DNA of 62,790 nt from Rhodanobacter lindaniclasticus (lineage in GTDB: Bacteria; Pseudomonadota; Gammaproteobacteria; Xanthomonadales; Rhodanobacteraceae), in NCBI RefSeq assembly GCF_004799035.1, contig NZ_MWIO01000019.1, forward strand, positions 1 to 62,790. The letters run 5' to 3'. The notes beneath the pieces are model-generated. The model did no database searches. It saw only the letters and a list, made by a program, of their open reading frames with translations, and was not told the origin of the DNA. Position 1 is the stretch's first letter, and each line of letters starts with the position of its first letter. Shown here in pieces: positions 17,144-25,849 of this stretch. The position numbers were made by a program, and so were the translations under genes.

Positions 17144-18084
17144 GCAGCCACCCCGCGGCTGGCGTCGTCGCCGCTGGTGATCTGGCGGAACACCTCGTCG
17201 AGGCGGCCGCGTTCGAGCTGGATCTCGGAGACCTCAAGCCCCTGCTCGCGCAACAGCCGCTCGACCGGTTCGAGGATGCGTGCGCCCGGCTTGGGGAACA
17301 CCGTGATGCGCCCGTCCAGCGGATCGATCTCGACTCCGGCCACCTGCGGCAGCCGGCCCAGCATTTCCTGCGACATGCCGCTGCCCGGCGCACTGAACGA
17401 CACCGCGCCGTGATAGCGCGAGCGCGCCTCCAGTTCGGCCGGCGTGGCATCCGCCAGCAGCTTGCCGCGGGCGATGATCACCACCCGGTTGCACAGCGCG
17501 TGCACCTCTTCCAGCAGGTGGGTGGAGATCAGGATCGTGCGGTCGCGCGCCATCATGTCGATCAGCTGGCGCACCGCGTGTTTCTGGTTCGGATCGAGGC
17601 CGTCGGTGGGCTCGTCCAGCATCAGCACCGGCGGGTCATGCAGGATCGCCTGGGCCAGGCCCACGCGTCGGCGCAGCCCCTTGGACAGCGTGTCGATGCC
17701 CAACCCCAGCACCTCGTCGAGCTGCAGTTGCTGCACCACCGCGTCCATGCGCCGATAGCCCGCCTCGCCGCGCAGCCCGCGGATGCGCACGATGAACTGC
17801 AGGAACTCGCGCACGGTCATCTCGCCGTAACTGGGCGCGCCCTCGGGCAGGTAGCCCAGCGCGCGCTTGGCCTTGAGCGGTTCGCGCATCGCGTCGTAGC
17901 CGCACACCCGCGCGCTGCCCGAGGTCGGCACCAGGAAGCCGGCGATCATGCGCATGGCGGTGGATTTGCCGGCGCCGTTGGGGCCCAGCAGCCCCAGCAC
18001 CTGGCCCGGCTCGACGCGGATGCTCAATGCATCCACCGCCGTGAGGTTGCCGTAGCATCGGGTGAGCTTGTCGGTTTCGATCAT
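17140..18084 (-). CDS. ABC transporter ATP-binding protein (GldA-like)
   Basis: 314 residues. Walker A GPNGAGKST (about residue 37), signature LSKGLRRRVGLAQ, Walker B VLMLDEPTDGLDP and the switch His in LISTHLLEE are complete. The C-terminal ~80 residues are the DUF4162-like extension of exporter ATPases. ATG at 18084 begins MIETDKLTRCYGNLTAVDAL, the usual family start; the frame is open further up but without similarity. First gene of the gld-type operon. Confidence 0.92.
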   Translation of the reverse strand: MIETDKLTRCYGNLTAVDALSIRVEPGQVLGLLGPNGAGKSTAMRMIAGFLVPTSGSARVCGYDAMREPLKAKRALGYLPEGAPSYGEMTVREFLQFIVRIRGLRGEAGYRRMDAVVQQLQLDEVLGLGIDTLSKGLRRRVGLAQAILHDPPVLMLDEPTDGLDPNQKHAVRQLIDMMARDRTILISTHLLEEVHALCNRVVIIARGKLLADATPAELEARSRYHGAVSFSAPGSGMSQEMLGRLPQVAGVEIDPLDGRITVFPKPGARILEPVERLLREQGLEVSEIQLERGRLDEVFRQITSGDDASRGVAA

Positions 18085-18220
18085 GTCCGCGGGCGGGCTG
18101 GGGCCAGGCTGGCGACGCGCTGGCCGCCGGCCAGTCGGGGCGCCGGAGTGTCCGGGCAATGTACCGCAAGACCGGCGCGACCGGGCGCCGGCCCGCCGCG
18201 CCATGCCGATGTCGTGCAAG

Positions 18221-18251
18221 AAAAAGGCCCTCTCGTCACGAAAGGGCCTTT
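18221..18251 (-). terminator. Rho-independent terminator of the SRPBCC gene
   Basis: On the minus strand a 9-bp stem (AAAGGCCCT, bases 18251-18243, with 18231-18223) closes an 11-base loop and is followed by TTTTTCTT. It lies about 20 bases beyond the stop of the SRPBCC gene and separates it from the downstream ABC operon. Confidence 0.9.
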
Positions 18252-18272
18252 CATCGAGCCACCACGCGTGGC

Positions 18273-19640
18273 TTATTCGCCGGCGGAAGCGGGCTCGGCG
18301 GGTGCGCTGGAACCGGCCGGTGCCGGTGCCGAGGCGCCGGCCGCCGGTGCGCCGTTCTGCTCGGACGGCAACAGGCCGGCTTCCTGCTCCGGCGTCTGCG
18401 CCGGCGCATTGGTCAGCGGCAGCGACACCTGGTGGCGTGCGTAGCTGGTGATCGCACCGGTGGAATCCTTCACCTCCGGCGTGACCACGATGTCGTACGG
18501 CGGATTCACCGTGCTGTCGAACTGGTAGCCGTGCGTCTGCGCATAGGCGGTGAGCATCTTCACGGTCTGCGGCACGCCGTTGAAGGTGCCTTCCCAGACG
18601 CCCTGCAGCGTGGCACCACCGAAGGCCATCATCGCGCGCACGTCACCTTCCACCACCAGGTTGCCGAAGCGGTCGCGGGTACCGGCCGTGGCCGCGGCGG
18701 CGGCCGCAGCAGCGGCGGAAGCCGACGGTGCCGGCTCCGCGGCGGCGGCGGCGTCCAGCGAAGGCGCAACCGGGGCGGTCAGCTGCTCGCTCTGGCCGTT
18801 GATGGTCAACGTGCTGGAATCGATCGGCAGCGCCACGTCGAAATCGAAATCCGGATCGCCGTAGTTGGTGATGAACAGGATCGACGGGCCAGTGACGTTC
18901 ACGCCCAGCTTCTTGGCCTGCGCCCTCAGCTCGGCATCCGACTGGGCCAGGATGTCGTCAAGCACTTCGGAGCCGCCCTTGCTGCGGTCGATGTGGCGCG
19001 TGACGAACAGCACCGGGGTTGGCTGCGACTGGGCGATGCGCGGCATCAGGTCGCTGTAGTCGACGTTGGCCACACCGGCCAGCACGTTCTGCAGGTTGTT
19101 CAGGCTGAACTGGATGAACGAGTCCGGGTCGCCGTGGATGTACAGGTTGGCGAAGCGGTTGATCAGGTTCCAGCCGTACTGCACGTCGTACGACCAAGTG
19201 ATCTGGGTCAGGCGGCCATGGCCCTGGCGCTCGAGGTCGAGCGTGAAATGCTTGTCCAGCCCGCGCCAGTTGTTGTCCAGGTTCCAGATGATCGCGGCGT
19301 CCTGGGTGTTGCTGTCGATCTGGTCGAACTGCGGCGTGGCGCTGGCGATGGTCAGGCCGCCGTCACCCAGCTTGGGATCGGTGCTGGTCCAGCTGATCTC
19401 GGCGCCCGGGCCGTATGCCTTGCCGGAGAACTTGAACTGCACGCCGCTGTCCTGCGAACGCAGCACTGAGTAATCCGGGAAGCGCCGGAAGTTGTTCAGC
19501 AGGTCGTACACCTGACGCATGTCCTTGCCGACGACCTGCGAGCGCTCGACGTGCCCGCTGGAGGGCATGACCACCCCCGCCACCACGCCAATCACCGCGA
19601 CGATGACCAGGGCAACCAGAAATTCAAAGACACGCATCAT
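18273..19640 (-). CDS. SRPBCC/polyketide-cyclase-like protein with effector-binding-like C-terminus
   Basis: 455 residues. An N-terminal helix (FEFLVALVIVAVIGVVAGVV) anchors the protein or acts as signal. About residues 30-170 resemble an SRPBCC ligand-binding domain (MRQVYDLLNNFRRFPDYSVL, TSTDPKLGDGGLTIAS). Two later segments (TPVLFVTRHIDRSKGGSEVL to DFDVALPI; and VRAMMAFGGATLQGVWEGTF to SLPL) look like GyrI/AraC effector-binding halves, separated by a poly-alanine linker around residues 300-320; the C-terminus is Ala/Pro-rich. Ligand and role unknown. ATG could be 19640 or 19637. A strong terminator follows. Confidence 0.7.
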   Translation of the reverse strand: MMRVFEFLVALVIVAVIGVVAGVVMPSSGHVERSQVVGKDMRQVYDLLNNFRRFPDYSVLRSQDSGVQFKFSGKAYGPGAEISWTSTDPKLGDGGLTIASATPQFDQIDSNTQDAAIIWNLDNNWRGLDKHFTLDLERQGHGRLTQITWSYDVQYGWNLINRFANLYIHGDPDSFIQFSLNNLQNVLAGVANVDYSDLMPRIAQSQPTPVLFVTRHIDRSKGGSEVLDDILAQSDAELRAQAKKLGVNVTGPSILFITNYGDPDFDFDVALPIDSSTLTINGQSEQLTAPVAPSLDAAAAAEPAPSASAAAAAAAAATAGTRDRFGNLVVEGDVRAMMAFGGATLQGVWEGTFNGVPQTVKMLTAYAQTHGYQFDSTVNPPYDIVVTPEVKDSTGAITSYARHQVSLPLTNAPAQTPEQEAGLLPSEQNGAPAAGASAPAPAGSSAPAEPASAGE

Positions 19641-19842
19641 TCCAGAGTTCTCCGAAGCGTCTGTACGCCATACCTTGAGTGTGCCCCAACAGCCGCGCGG
19701 GCCCAGAGGGCAGCAGCGGGGGTCGGCAAACGCCGAAGCCGCCGATGTTACTTGCTCGCGAGCTCGAACGCTATCCGCCCGCTACAGCTTCTGCCACGCC
19801 CGCCAGAGCGCCCCCGCGCAGGCCCCGCAGCGTTTGCGCGGC

Positions 19843-20484
19843 TCACACGATCCCCAATTCCAGCGCCTTCAGCACGGCCCGGGTGCGATCACGCACGCCA
19901 AGCTTGGAAAGGATGTTGGAGACGTGGTTCTTGACCGTACCCTCGGCCACCTTCAGCGAGTTGGCGATCTCCTTGTTGCTGTAGCCGCCGGACAGCAGGC
20001 GCAGGATCTCGGTCTCGCGCTCGGTCAGCGGGTCGGGCTGTTCGAGGCTGGTGAACTGGTTCTGCATCCGCGCCACGCCGGCCATCAGGCGCTGGGTGAC
20101 CATCGGCGCCACCAGCGAACCGCCGGCGGCCACCGTGCGCACCGCCTCGACCAGCTGCTCCAGCGAAACGTCCTTCAGCAGATAGCCGCGCGCACCGGCC
20201 TTGAGGCCCTGCAGCACCAGCTGATCGTCGTCGAAGGTGGTCAGGATGATGGTGGGCGGCAATTCGTTGCGCGCCGACAGCGCCTGCAGCACTTCCAGCC
20301 CGCTCATGTTCGGCATGCGCAGGTCCAGCAGCATCACGTCGGGCTTGATCCGCGGGACTTCCAGCAGGGCCTGGGCGCCGTCGGCACATTCGGCCACCAC
20401 GCGGATGTCCTCGGCCAGGTCCAGCAGCGAGCGGACGCCCTGCCGCACCAGGTTCTGATCGTCGACGAGACAAATGGAGATCAT
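19843..20484 (-). CDS. NarL/LuxR-type response regulator
   Basis: 213 residues. Receiver domain with acidic pocket (ICLVDDQNLVRQG), phosphoacceptor Asp in VMLLDLRMPNMSG, and conserved Thr/Lys (IILTTFDDD, GYLLKDVSL). The C-terminal LuxR helix-turn-helix is PLTERETEILRLLSGGYSNK through VAEGTVKNHVSNIL. GAGGAT precedes the ATG at 20484; the open frame upstream is not conserved. It pairs with the HisKA_3 kinase encoded 132 bases upstream on the same strand. Confidence 0.95.
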   Translation of the reverse strand: MISICLVDDQNLVRQGVRSLLDLAEDIRVVAECADGAQALLEVPRIKPDVMLLDLRMPNMSGLEVLQALSARNELPPTIILTTFDDDQLVLQGLKAGARGYLLKDVSLEQLVEAVRTVAAGGSLVAPMVTQRLMAGVARMQNQFTSLEQPDPLTERETEILRLLSGGYSNKEIANSLKVAEGTVKNHVSNILSKLGVRDRTRAVLKALELGIV

Positions 20485-20616
20485 CGGGGATCCTCGGTCA
20501 TGGTTGACTGACGGCTGGCTGGGTGGTGCCCCTGGGGAAGAGCCGTATTGTTGCACGGCTCCGGCCGCCGGCGACCGGAGCCGCGCGGCAGGATCGGCGG
20601 CGACTGCCGTGGCCGC

Positions 20617-21840
20617 CTACGAAACATCCAGCGCCGGCGGCTCGAACCGCGAAGGCGTGTGGGCCAGCGCATCCTGCTCGCCCAGTGGCAGCCGTACGGT
20701 AAGCGCGAAGCCGCGGCTCAGGCCGGCGTCCAGCGACACGCTGCCACCGAACTCGGCCAGGCGCTCGCGCATGCCGGACAGGCCGTTGCCCTCGGCCACG
20801 TTGTCGGCACCGCGACCATCGTCGCGCGCGTGCAGCCCCAGCTGGCCGGCGTCGGCGTAGGCAAAATTCAGCCACAGGTTGCGCGCGCCCGCGTGGCGCG
20901 CGGTATTGGTGACGATTTCCTGGGCGCAACGCAGCAGCACCTGGGCGCGCTGCGGATCTTCCACGCTGAAGCGCGGCGGCATCGCCACGTGCACGTTCAG
21001 GCCGGGCACGCCCTCGGTCAGGCCACGCAGTGCCTGGGTCAGGTCGATCGAGTCGTCCTGGCGCAACTCGCTGACCACCTCGCGCACGTCGGCCAGCAGC
21101 AGCTTGGCCGTGCTCTGCGCCTTGCGCACATGCGCCGCGGCCGCCTCGTTGGTGAGGTGGCAGGCCACTTCCAGGTTCAGGCTGAGCGCGGTGAGGTGAT
21201 GGCCGATCAGGTCGTGCAGGTCACGCGCGATGCGCATGCGCTCGGCGATGCGGCTGGATTCGGCCAGCAGCGCCCGCGTAGTGCGCAGCTCGGAATTCAG
21301 CCGGCGCTGCACGTCGCTCTGCTCGGCCTGCTGGCTGGTGGCCAGCGAGGCGATGTAGGTCAGCGCCGAGATGCCCAGGTAGATGCTGGTCTGCAGAAAG
21401 GCCAGACCGACGCTGTGGTCGTATTCGGGGAAGTTCACGAACACCGCGACCAGGCTCAGGTTCTGCAGCACGATGCACAGCACGCCCAGCCACACCGGCA
21501 GCAGCCACGGCAGCGCCACCGCGCTGATCGCCATCAGCATCGCCGACAGGCCGCTGTGGCTGTACCAGCCCACCGCCATCGCGAAGATGCTCATCGCCAC
21601 CAGTCCGGTCAGGCGCAGGCCCTGGTAACGGCGCTGGCCGAGGTTGCTGGTGACCGCCCAGTACAGCAGCCCGAACAGCAAGTAGCACAGCGTCCACATC
21701 AGCAGCGCCAGGTTCGGCCGGTGCAGCAGGCTCACCCGCTCGGCCGCCCAGCTGGTGATCAGCGGCGTACCCACGCACAGGTAGGTGAACAGGCCGGCGT
21801 AGCGCAGCAGCCGCACGTGGTTGAAGTTGGACAGTTGCAT
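20617..21840 (-). CDS. NarL-type sensor histidine kinase
   Basis: 407 residues. The N-terminal half has about five hydrophobic helices with no large periplasmic loop (MQLSNFNHVRLLRYAGLFTY onward), suggesting a membrane or small-molecule stimulus. HisKA_3 box ERMRIARDLHDLIGHHLTAL gives the phosphorylated His; the ATPase part shows QEIVTNTARHAGA (N box), ARDDGRGADN and GNGLSGMRERLAEFGG (G boxes). Partner of the adjacent LuxR-type regulator. Start may instead be at 21849 or 21852 (MMPVMQ); none has a good ribosome site. Resembles DesK/YdfH-type kinases; the signal is unknown. Confidence 0.9.
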   Translation of the reverse strand: MQLSNFNHVRLLRYAGLFTYLCVGTPLITSWAAERVSLLHRPNLALLMWTLCYLLFGLLYWAVTSNLGQRRYQGLRLTGLVAMSIFAMAVGWYSHSGLSAMLMAISAVALPWLLPVWLGVLCIVLQNLSLVAVFVNFPEYDHSVGLAFLQTSIYLGISALTYIASLATSQQAEQSDVQRRLNSELRTTRALLAESSRIAERMRIARDLHDLIGHHLTALSLNLEVACHLTNEAAAAHVRKAQSTAKLLLADVREVVSELRQDDSIDLTQALRGLTEGVPGLNVHVAMPPRFSVEDPQRAQVLLRCAQEIVTNTARHAGARNLWLNFAYADAGQLGLHARDDGRGADNVAEGNGLSGMRERLAEFGGSVSLDAGLSRGFALTVRLPLGEQDALAHTPSRFEPPALDVS

Positions 21841-22035
21841 GACCGGCATCATAGGGGAGCACGAAGCCCGCGCAATGCGCGGGAAGTCACCCCCGGCAGA
21901 ACCATCCCGACATCGCTTTACACCGGCTTTACATGTGCCGGCACTGATGCCAGCACGATGACCGCATGGCATAATGCGCCGTCCCGGGGTCGAGTCATCG
22001 GTCCCCGTCCTGATTCCACCATTGCGGAGCAACGA

Positions 22036-22653
22036 ATGGCCCTTGCCATCCGCGACGTGCGCGAGCACGACCTGGATGCCGTGCTGGCGCTCAACAACGC
22101 CGCCGGTCGCTCCATCCTCACCCTCGATGCCGGCCAGTTGCGCTACTTCTTCGAGCACGCGAACTACTTCCGCGTCGCCGAGATCGACGGCAACATGGCC
22201 GGTTTCCTGATCGCCCTGCGCGAAGGGCTCGACTACGACAGCCCGAACTACCGCTGGTTCTCGGCGCATTACCCGCAATTCGTCTACATCGACCGCATCG
22301 TGATCGCCAACGCCTACCGGCGCCACGGCCTGGGCCGCATCTTCTACAGCGACGTGCACAGCTACGCCGAAGTGCGCGTGCCGCTGCTGACCTGCGAGGT
22401 GTTCCTGGAGCCGCGCGACGACGTGGTGGTGCTGTTCCACGGCACCTACGGCTTCCAGGAGGTCGACCAGCAGAAGATGGGACCCGACGGTCCGCAGGTC
22501 AGCCTGCTGGCGAAGGACCTGCCCAGCTTTGCCTACGTCCGCGACACCTGGCTGGAGCACGGCGGCCTGCCCGACGCGCCCTGGCTGGCCGAACGCGAAC
22601 TGCCGCACGGCAGCGGCAGTCAGCGCCGCGCTGTCGGGGAGCGCCGTTCGTGA
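22036..22653 (+). CDS. GNAT-family N-acetyltransferase
   Basis: 205 residues with one GNAT domain: AIRDVREHDLDAVLALNNAA at the start, FVYIDRIVIANAYRRHGLG containing the acetyl-CoA pyrophosphate loop (RRHGLGR), and HGTYGFQEV near the end. It is of the type annotated as GNAT superfamily with unknown substrate. GGAGCAACG stands before the ATG. The stop overlaps the GTG start of minC (22650-22653), so it appears cotranscribed with the min genes. Confidence 0.88.
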   Translation: MALAIRDVREHDLDAVLALNNAAGRSILTLDAGQLRYFFEHANYFRVAEIDGNMAGFLIALREGLDYDSPNYRWFSAHYPQFVYIDRIVIANAYRRHGLGRIFYSDVHSYAEVRVPLLTCEVFLEPRDDVVVLFHGTYGFQEVDQQKMGPDGPQVSLLAKDLPSFAYVRDTWLEHGGLPDAPWLAERELPHGSGSQRRAVGERRS

Positions 22654-23405
22654 ACGCCCGCGCCGAAACCACCGACGCCTGCGACCTGCGCTTCGGCCAG
22701 GTCGGCATCGCCTGCGTGCGCGTGCGTCGGGTCGACGCCGCCGCGCTGTGCGACGAACTCGAACGCCGCGTGCGCGCCGCGCCGCAGATGTTCGCCCGCG
22801 CCGCCGTGGTGCTGGACCTGAGCCATCTGTCGAGCCTGCCCGACGACGGCGCGGTCGACGCCCTGCTCGAAGCCGTGCGCAGCGCCGGCATGCTGCCGGT
22901 GGGCCTGGCCTACGGCACCAGCGAGACCGAGGCGCTGGCCAAGCGCATGGGCCTGCCGCTGATCGCCAAGTTCCGCGCGGCGTACGAGCCGGCCGCGGCC
23001 GCGGTGACCCAGCCGGCGCGCACCGAACCGGCGCCGCCGCCCGAGCCGATCCTCTCCGCCCCTGCCGCCGGCAACCGGCAAAGCACCGAGCACCACATCG
23101 GCGCGGTGCGCTCCGGCCAGCAGGTCTACGCGCGCGACTGCGACCTGATCGTCACCGGTACCGTCGCCAACGGCGCGGAGGTGATCGCCGACGGCAACAT
23201 CCATATCTACGGGGGCCTGCGCGGGCGCGCCATGGCTGGCGCGCAAGGCGACGAGAAGGCGCGCATCTTCGTCTCCGGCTTCCGTGCCGAACTGGTCGCG
23301 ATCGCCGGGCAATACCGCGTGTTCGAGCAGATTCCGCCCGAACTCGAAGGTCAATCCGTGCAATGCTGGCTGGAAGGCGAAAAGCTGCTGATCGCCAGGC
23401 TGTGA
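22650..23405 (+). CDS. minC: Septum site-determining protein MinC
   Basis: 251 residues. N-terminal domain (about 1-110, FtsZ antagonist) and a C-terminal beta-helix domain with the hallmark NRQSTEHHIGAVRSGQQVYA, DLIVTGTVANGAEVIADGNI, HIYGGLRGRAMAGAQG. It inhibits FtsZ polymerisation away from midcell, brought to the membrane by MinD. GTG start at 22650 overlaps the previous gene. A Pro/Ala-rich linker joins the two domains. Confidence 0.95.
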   Translation: MNARAETTDACDLRFGQVGIACVRVRRVDAAALCDELERRVRAAPQMFARAAVVLDLSHLSSLPDDGAVDALLEAVRSAGMLPVGLAYGTSETEALAKRMGLPLIAKFRAAYEPAAAAVTQPARTEPAPPPEPILSAPAAGNRQSTEHHIGAVRSGQQVYARDCDLIVTGTVANGAEVIADGNIHIYGGLRGRAMAGAQGDEKARIFVSGFRAELVAIAGQYRVFEQIPPELEGQSVQCWLEGEKLLIARL

Positions 23406-23456
23406 TCGTTCACCACACGTCCTGTACAACAAGAACAACCACGCGGAGATGGGCCC

Positions 23457-24272
23457 TTGACTGCTGAGATTATCGTTGTCACCTCCGGCAAAGGCGGCGT
23501 CGGCAAGACGACGACCAGCGCCTCGCTCGCCACCGGCCTGGCCATGGCCGGCAAGAAAGTCGCGGTGATCGACTTCGACGTCGGCTTGCGCAACCTCGAC
23601 CTGATCATGGGCTGCGAACGGCGCGTGGTGTACGACTTCGTCAACGTCGTGCACGGCGAGGCCACGCTCAAGCAATCGCTGATCAAGGACAAGCGCTACG
23701 ACAACCTCTACGTGCTGGCGGCCAGCCAGACCCGCGACAAGGACGCGCTGACCCAGGAAGGCGTCGAGAAGGTGCTCGAGGGCCTGTCCGAGGAGGGCTT
23801 CGACTACGTGGTGTGCGACTCCCCCGCCGGCATCGAGAAGGGCGCCCACCTGGCGATGTACTTCGCGGACCACGCGGTGGTGGTGGTCAACCCGGAAGTG
23901 TCCTCGGTGCGCGATTCGGATCGCATCCTCGGCCTGCTGGCCAGCAAGACCCGGCGCGCCGAGAAAGGCGAGCCGCCGATCACCCAGCACCTGTTGCTGA
24001 CCCGCTACAACCCCGCACGCGTGGCCATCGGCGAGATGCTCAGCGTGAAGGACGTGGAGGAAATCCTCGGCATCGAGGTGGTCGGCGTGATCCCGGAATC
24101 GGAGAACGTGCTGACCGCCTCCAACAACGGCATCCCGGTGATCGTCGACGCCAACTCGCAGGCCGGCCAGGCCTACAGCGACACCGTCGCCCGCATTCTC
24201 GGCGAGGAGCGCCCGCTGCGCTTCGTCGACGTGCCGAAGAAGGGCTTTCTCCAGCGCGTGTTCGGAGGCTGA
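23457..24272 (+). CDS. minD: Septum site-determining ATPase MinD
   Basis: 271 residues, normal for MinD. Deviant Walker A VVTSGKGGVGKTTTSASLA, DFDVGLRNLDLIMGCERRVV, and a C-terminal amphipathic membrane-targeting helix (KKGFLQRVFGG). Dimeric ATP-MinD binds the inner membrane, recruits MinC and is released by MinE. The start is TTG at 23457, supported by GGAGATG upstream; no ATG stands at the expected position. 51 bases after minC. Confidence 0.97.
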   Translation: MTAEIIVVTSGKGGVGKTTTSASLATGLAMAGKKVAVIDFDVGLRNLDLIMGCERRVVYDFVNVVHGEATLKQSLIKDKRYDNLYVLAASQTRDKDALTQEGVEKVLEGLSEEGFDYVVCDSPAGIEKGAHLAMYFADHAVVVVNPEVSSVRDSDRILGLLASKTRRAEKGEPPITQHLLLTRYNPARVAIGEMLSVKDVEEILGIEVVGVIPESENVLTASNNGIPVIVDANSQAGQAYSDTVARILGEERPLRFVDVPKKGFLQRVFGG

Positions 24273-24277
24273 TCACG

Positions 24278-24574
24278 ATGGGCATACTCGATTTCCTGAA
24301 GCGCAAACCCGAAGCCACCGCCAGCGTGGCGCGCGAGCGCCTGCGCATCATCGTGGCGCAGGAGCGCTCCACCCGTGGCGCGCCGGACTACCTGCCGATG
24401 ATGCGCAACGAGCTGCTCGAGGTGATCAAGAAATACGTCCACGTCGACCTCGATGCGATCAACATCAATTTCGAGCGCGACAGCGGCCACGAGATCCTGG
24501 AGCTCTCGGTCACCCTGCCGGAGGGCAAGCAGGCGGCCAAGGGCGACAACAAGGACGAAGCCAAGACCGGCTGA
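24278..24574 (+). CDS. minE: Cell division topological specificity factor MinE
   Basis: 98 residues. MGILDFLKRKPEATASVARE is the N-terminal membrane-binding part, RLRIIVAQERSTRGAPDYLP the MinD-binding helix/strand, and KYVHVDLDAININFERD the topological-specificity domain. MinE stimulates MinD ATPase and drives pole-to-pole oscillation. Its GGAGG ribosome site lies in the last codons of minD. The stop codon is inside the operon terminator. Confidence 0.97.
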   Translation: MGILDFLKRKPEATASVARERLRIIVAQERSTRGAPDYLPMMRNELLEVIKKYVHVDLDAININFERDSGHEILELSVTLPEGKQAAKGDNKDEAKTG

Positions 24575-24596
24575 GCCGCGGCCAGCCGGTTTTTTT
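24566..24596 (+). terminator. Rho-independent terminator of the minCDE operon
   Basis: Exact 8-bp arms ACCGGCTG (24566-24573) and CAGCCGGT (24583-24590), 9-base loop, followed by an uninterrupted T run to 24596. The stem begins within the last minE codons. Confidence 0.93.
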
Positions 24597-24654
24597 CGCA
24601 TTGCCGCACCTGCGGCCCCATCCCGCGACAACCGCCCGCGCCTCGCGCACGATC

Positions 24655-25152
24655 ATGCATCCCGACACTCCGTCACCTCCCGGCGACCCGACCCGCAGCG
24701 TGCTGCGCATGGCCGACGTCGGATTCGACGCGCCTGCGGCGCTGCTCGATCGCTTCGGCCTGCAGCTCCGGCACGTGGCACCAGGCGAAGCGATCCCCGG
24801 CAGCTTCTGGGGTGACGAGGAGGCCGGCATCATCGGTACTACCGTCTACGCCCGCGACGACACCCCGGTACACTCGCTGCTGCACGAGGCCGGCCACCTG
24901 ATCGTGCTGCCGGCAAACAGACGTCCGGACGTCCACACCGACGCCACCGATTCGATCGAGGAAGAAGACGCCACCTGCTACCTGCAGATCGTGCTGGCCG
25001 ACGGACTGCCCGGCGTGGGCCGCGAGCGCCTGATGCGCGACATGGACGCCTGGGGCTATTCGTTCCGGCTGGGTTCCACCCGCGCGTGGTTCGAGCACGA
25101 CGCCGAAAATGCGCGCGACTTCCTCAAGTCACGCAACCTGCCCCACGCCTGA
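24655..25152 (+). CDS. Small HExxH putative metallopeptidase-like protein
   Basis: 165 residues, no signal peptide. The segment HSLLHEAGHLIVLP (about residues 74-87) contains HEAGH, a zinc-metallopeptidase HExxH motif, and an acidic stretch EEEDATCYLQIVLAD about 30 residues later could give the third ligand, as in gluzincin or ImmA/IrrE-like folds. A proteolytic role is inferred from motif alone; conserved proteins of this type in xanthomonads are annotated as hypothetical. ATG 24655 is tentative; MADVGFDAP further in is an alternative start. It follows the min terminator and is convergent with the glycosylase gene. Confidence 0.65.
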   Translation: MHPDTPSPPGDPTRSVLRMADVGFDAPAALLDRFGLQLRHVAPGEAIPGSFWGDEEAGIIGTTVYARDDTPVHSLLHEAGHLIVLPANRRPDVHTDATDSIEEEDATCYLQIVLADGLPGVGRERLMRDMDAWGYSFRLGSTRAWFEHDAENARDFLKSRNLPHA

Positions 25153-25195
25153 GCCGCGAATCCCGGACCCGTGTCCGCGGCCGCAATCGCGCCCC

Positions 25196-25786
25196 TCAAC
25201 GGCGCGAGACGTGCGGGTCGCCCGGCACGTACCAGCGCCACGGCTCGTCGACCGCACGGGTGATGCCGACGCGCGTCGTGGCCACGGGTGCAAGCGGTGG
25301 CGGCACGCCATCGTCGACGATGCTGAAGCCGCCGGCGCCATCGACGAGGTCGATCCCGTCCTGCGCCCGGTCGATGCCCATCGCCTGGCACAGCCGCGCC
25401 GGCCCACGGCACAAGTCGCGATCGCTGCGGCAAGCGGGGCGCGCCGCGCGCATCGCGGCCAGTCCGTCCAGCGGCGCCAACGCCCGCAGCAACACCGCCA
25501 CGCCCTCGCCCTCCTCGCCGCAGACCGGGTTGCAGCACCAGTGCATGCCGTAGGTGAAGTACACATAGAGCAACCCCGGCCGGCCGAACATCGTCGCATT
25601 GCGTGCGGTGCGGCCGCGCCAGGAATGCGCGGCCGGATCGGTCGGGCCGCAGTAGGCCTCGGTTTCCACGATGCGACCGCTGCGGCCGTCGGCATGCCGC
25701 AGCACCTTGTTCAGCAGATCCGGTGCAACCATGCGCGGATCGCGCCGGTAGAACGCGCGATCCAGCACCGCGGCACGCTCAGCCAT
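25196..25786 (-). CDS. DNA-3-methyladenine glycosylase (AAG/MPG type)
   Basis: 196 residues of the alkyladenine glycosylase family, which removes alkylated and deaminated purines in base-excision repair. Diagnostic blocks: VAPDLLNKVLRHADGRSGRI, ETEAYCGPTDPAAHSWRG (catalytic Glu region and Tyr), RPGLLYVYFTYGMHWCCNPV, and CRGPARLCQAMGID. Length agrees with bacterial AAGs. ATG 25786 is preferred over the GTG two codons upstream. Last gene of a probable minus-strand group with the two genes above it. Confidence 0.93.
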   Translation of the reverse strand: MAERAAVLDRAFYRRDPRMVAPDLLNKVLRHADGRSGRIVETEAYCGPTDPAAHSWRGRTARNATMFGRPGLLYVYFTYGMHWCCNPVCGEEGEGVAVLLRALAPLDGLAAMRAARPACRSDRDLCRGPARLCQAMGIDRAQDGIDLVDGAGGFSIVDDGVPPPLAPVATTRVGITRAVDEPWRWYVPGDPHVSRR

Positions 25787-25849
25787 GCGCACGCAGCCAC
25801 GTCGCGGAACCCTGCATCCGCATTCGACGCGAGGTTGCCCGCTTCACGC

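Noticed and set aside
14441..17413. Plus-strand frame of 990 codons opposite the ABC exporter operon
   Set aside because: Antisense shadow: low-complexity Gln/His/Arg/Val-rich translation, no family resemblance, while the minus strand carries three recognisable exporter genes.
20548..22035. Plus-strand extension in front of the acetyltransferase
   Set aside because: Antisense to the histidine kinase; the acetyltransferase has a proper start and ribosome site at 22036.
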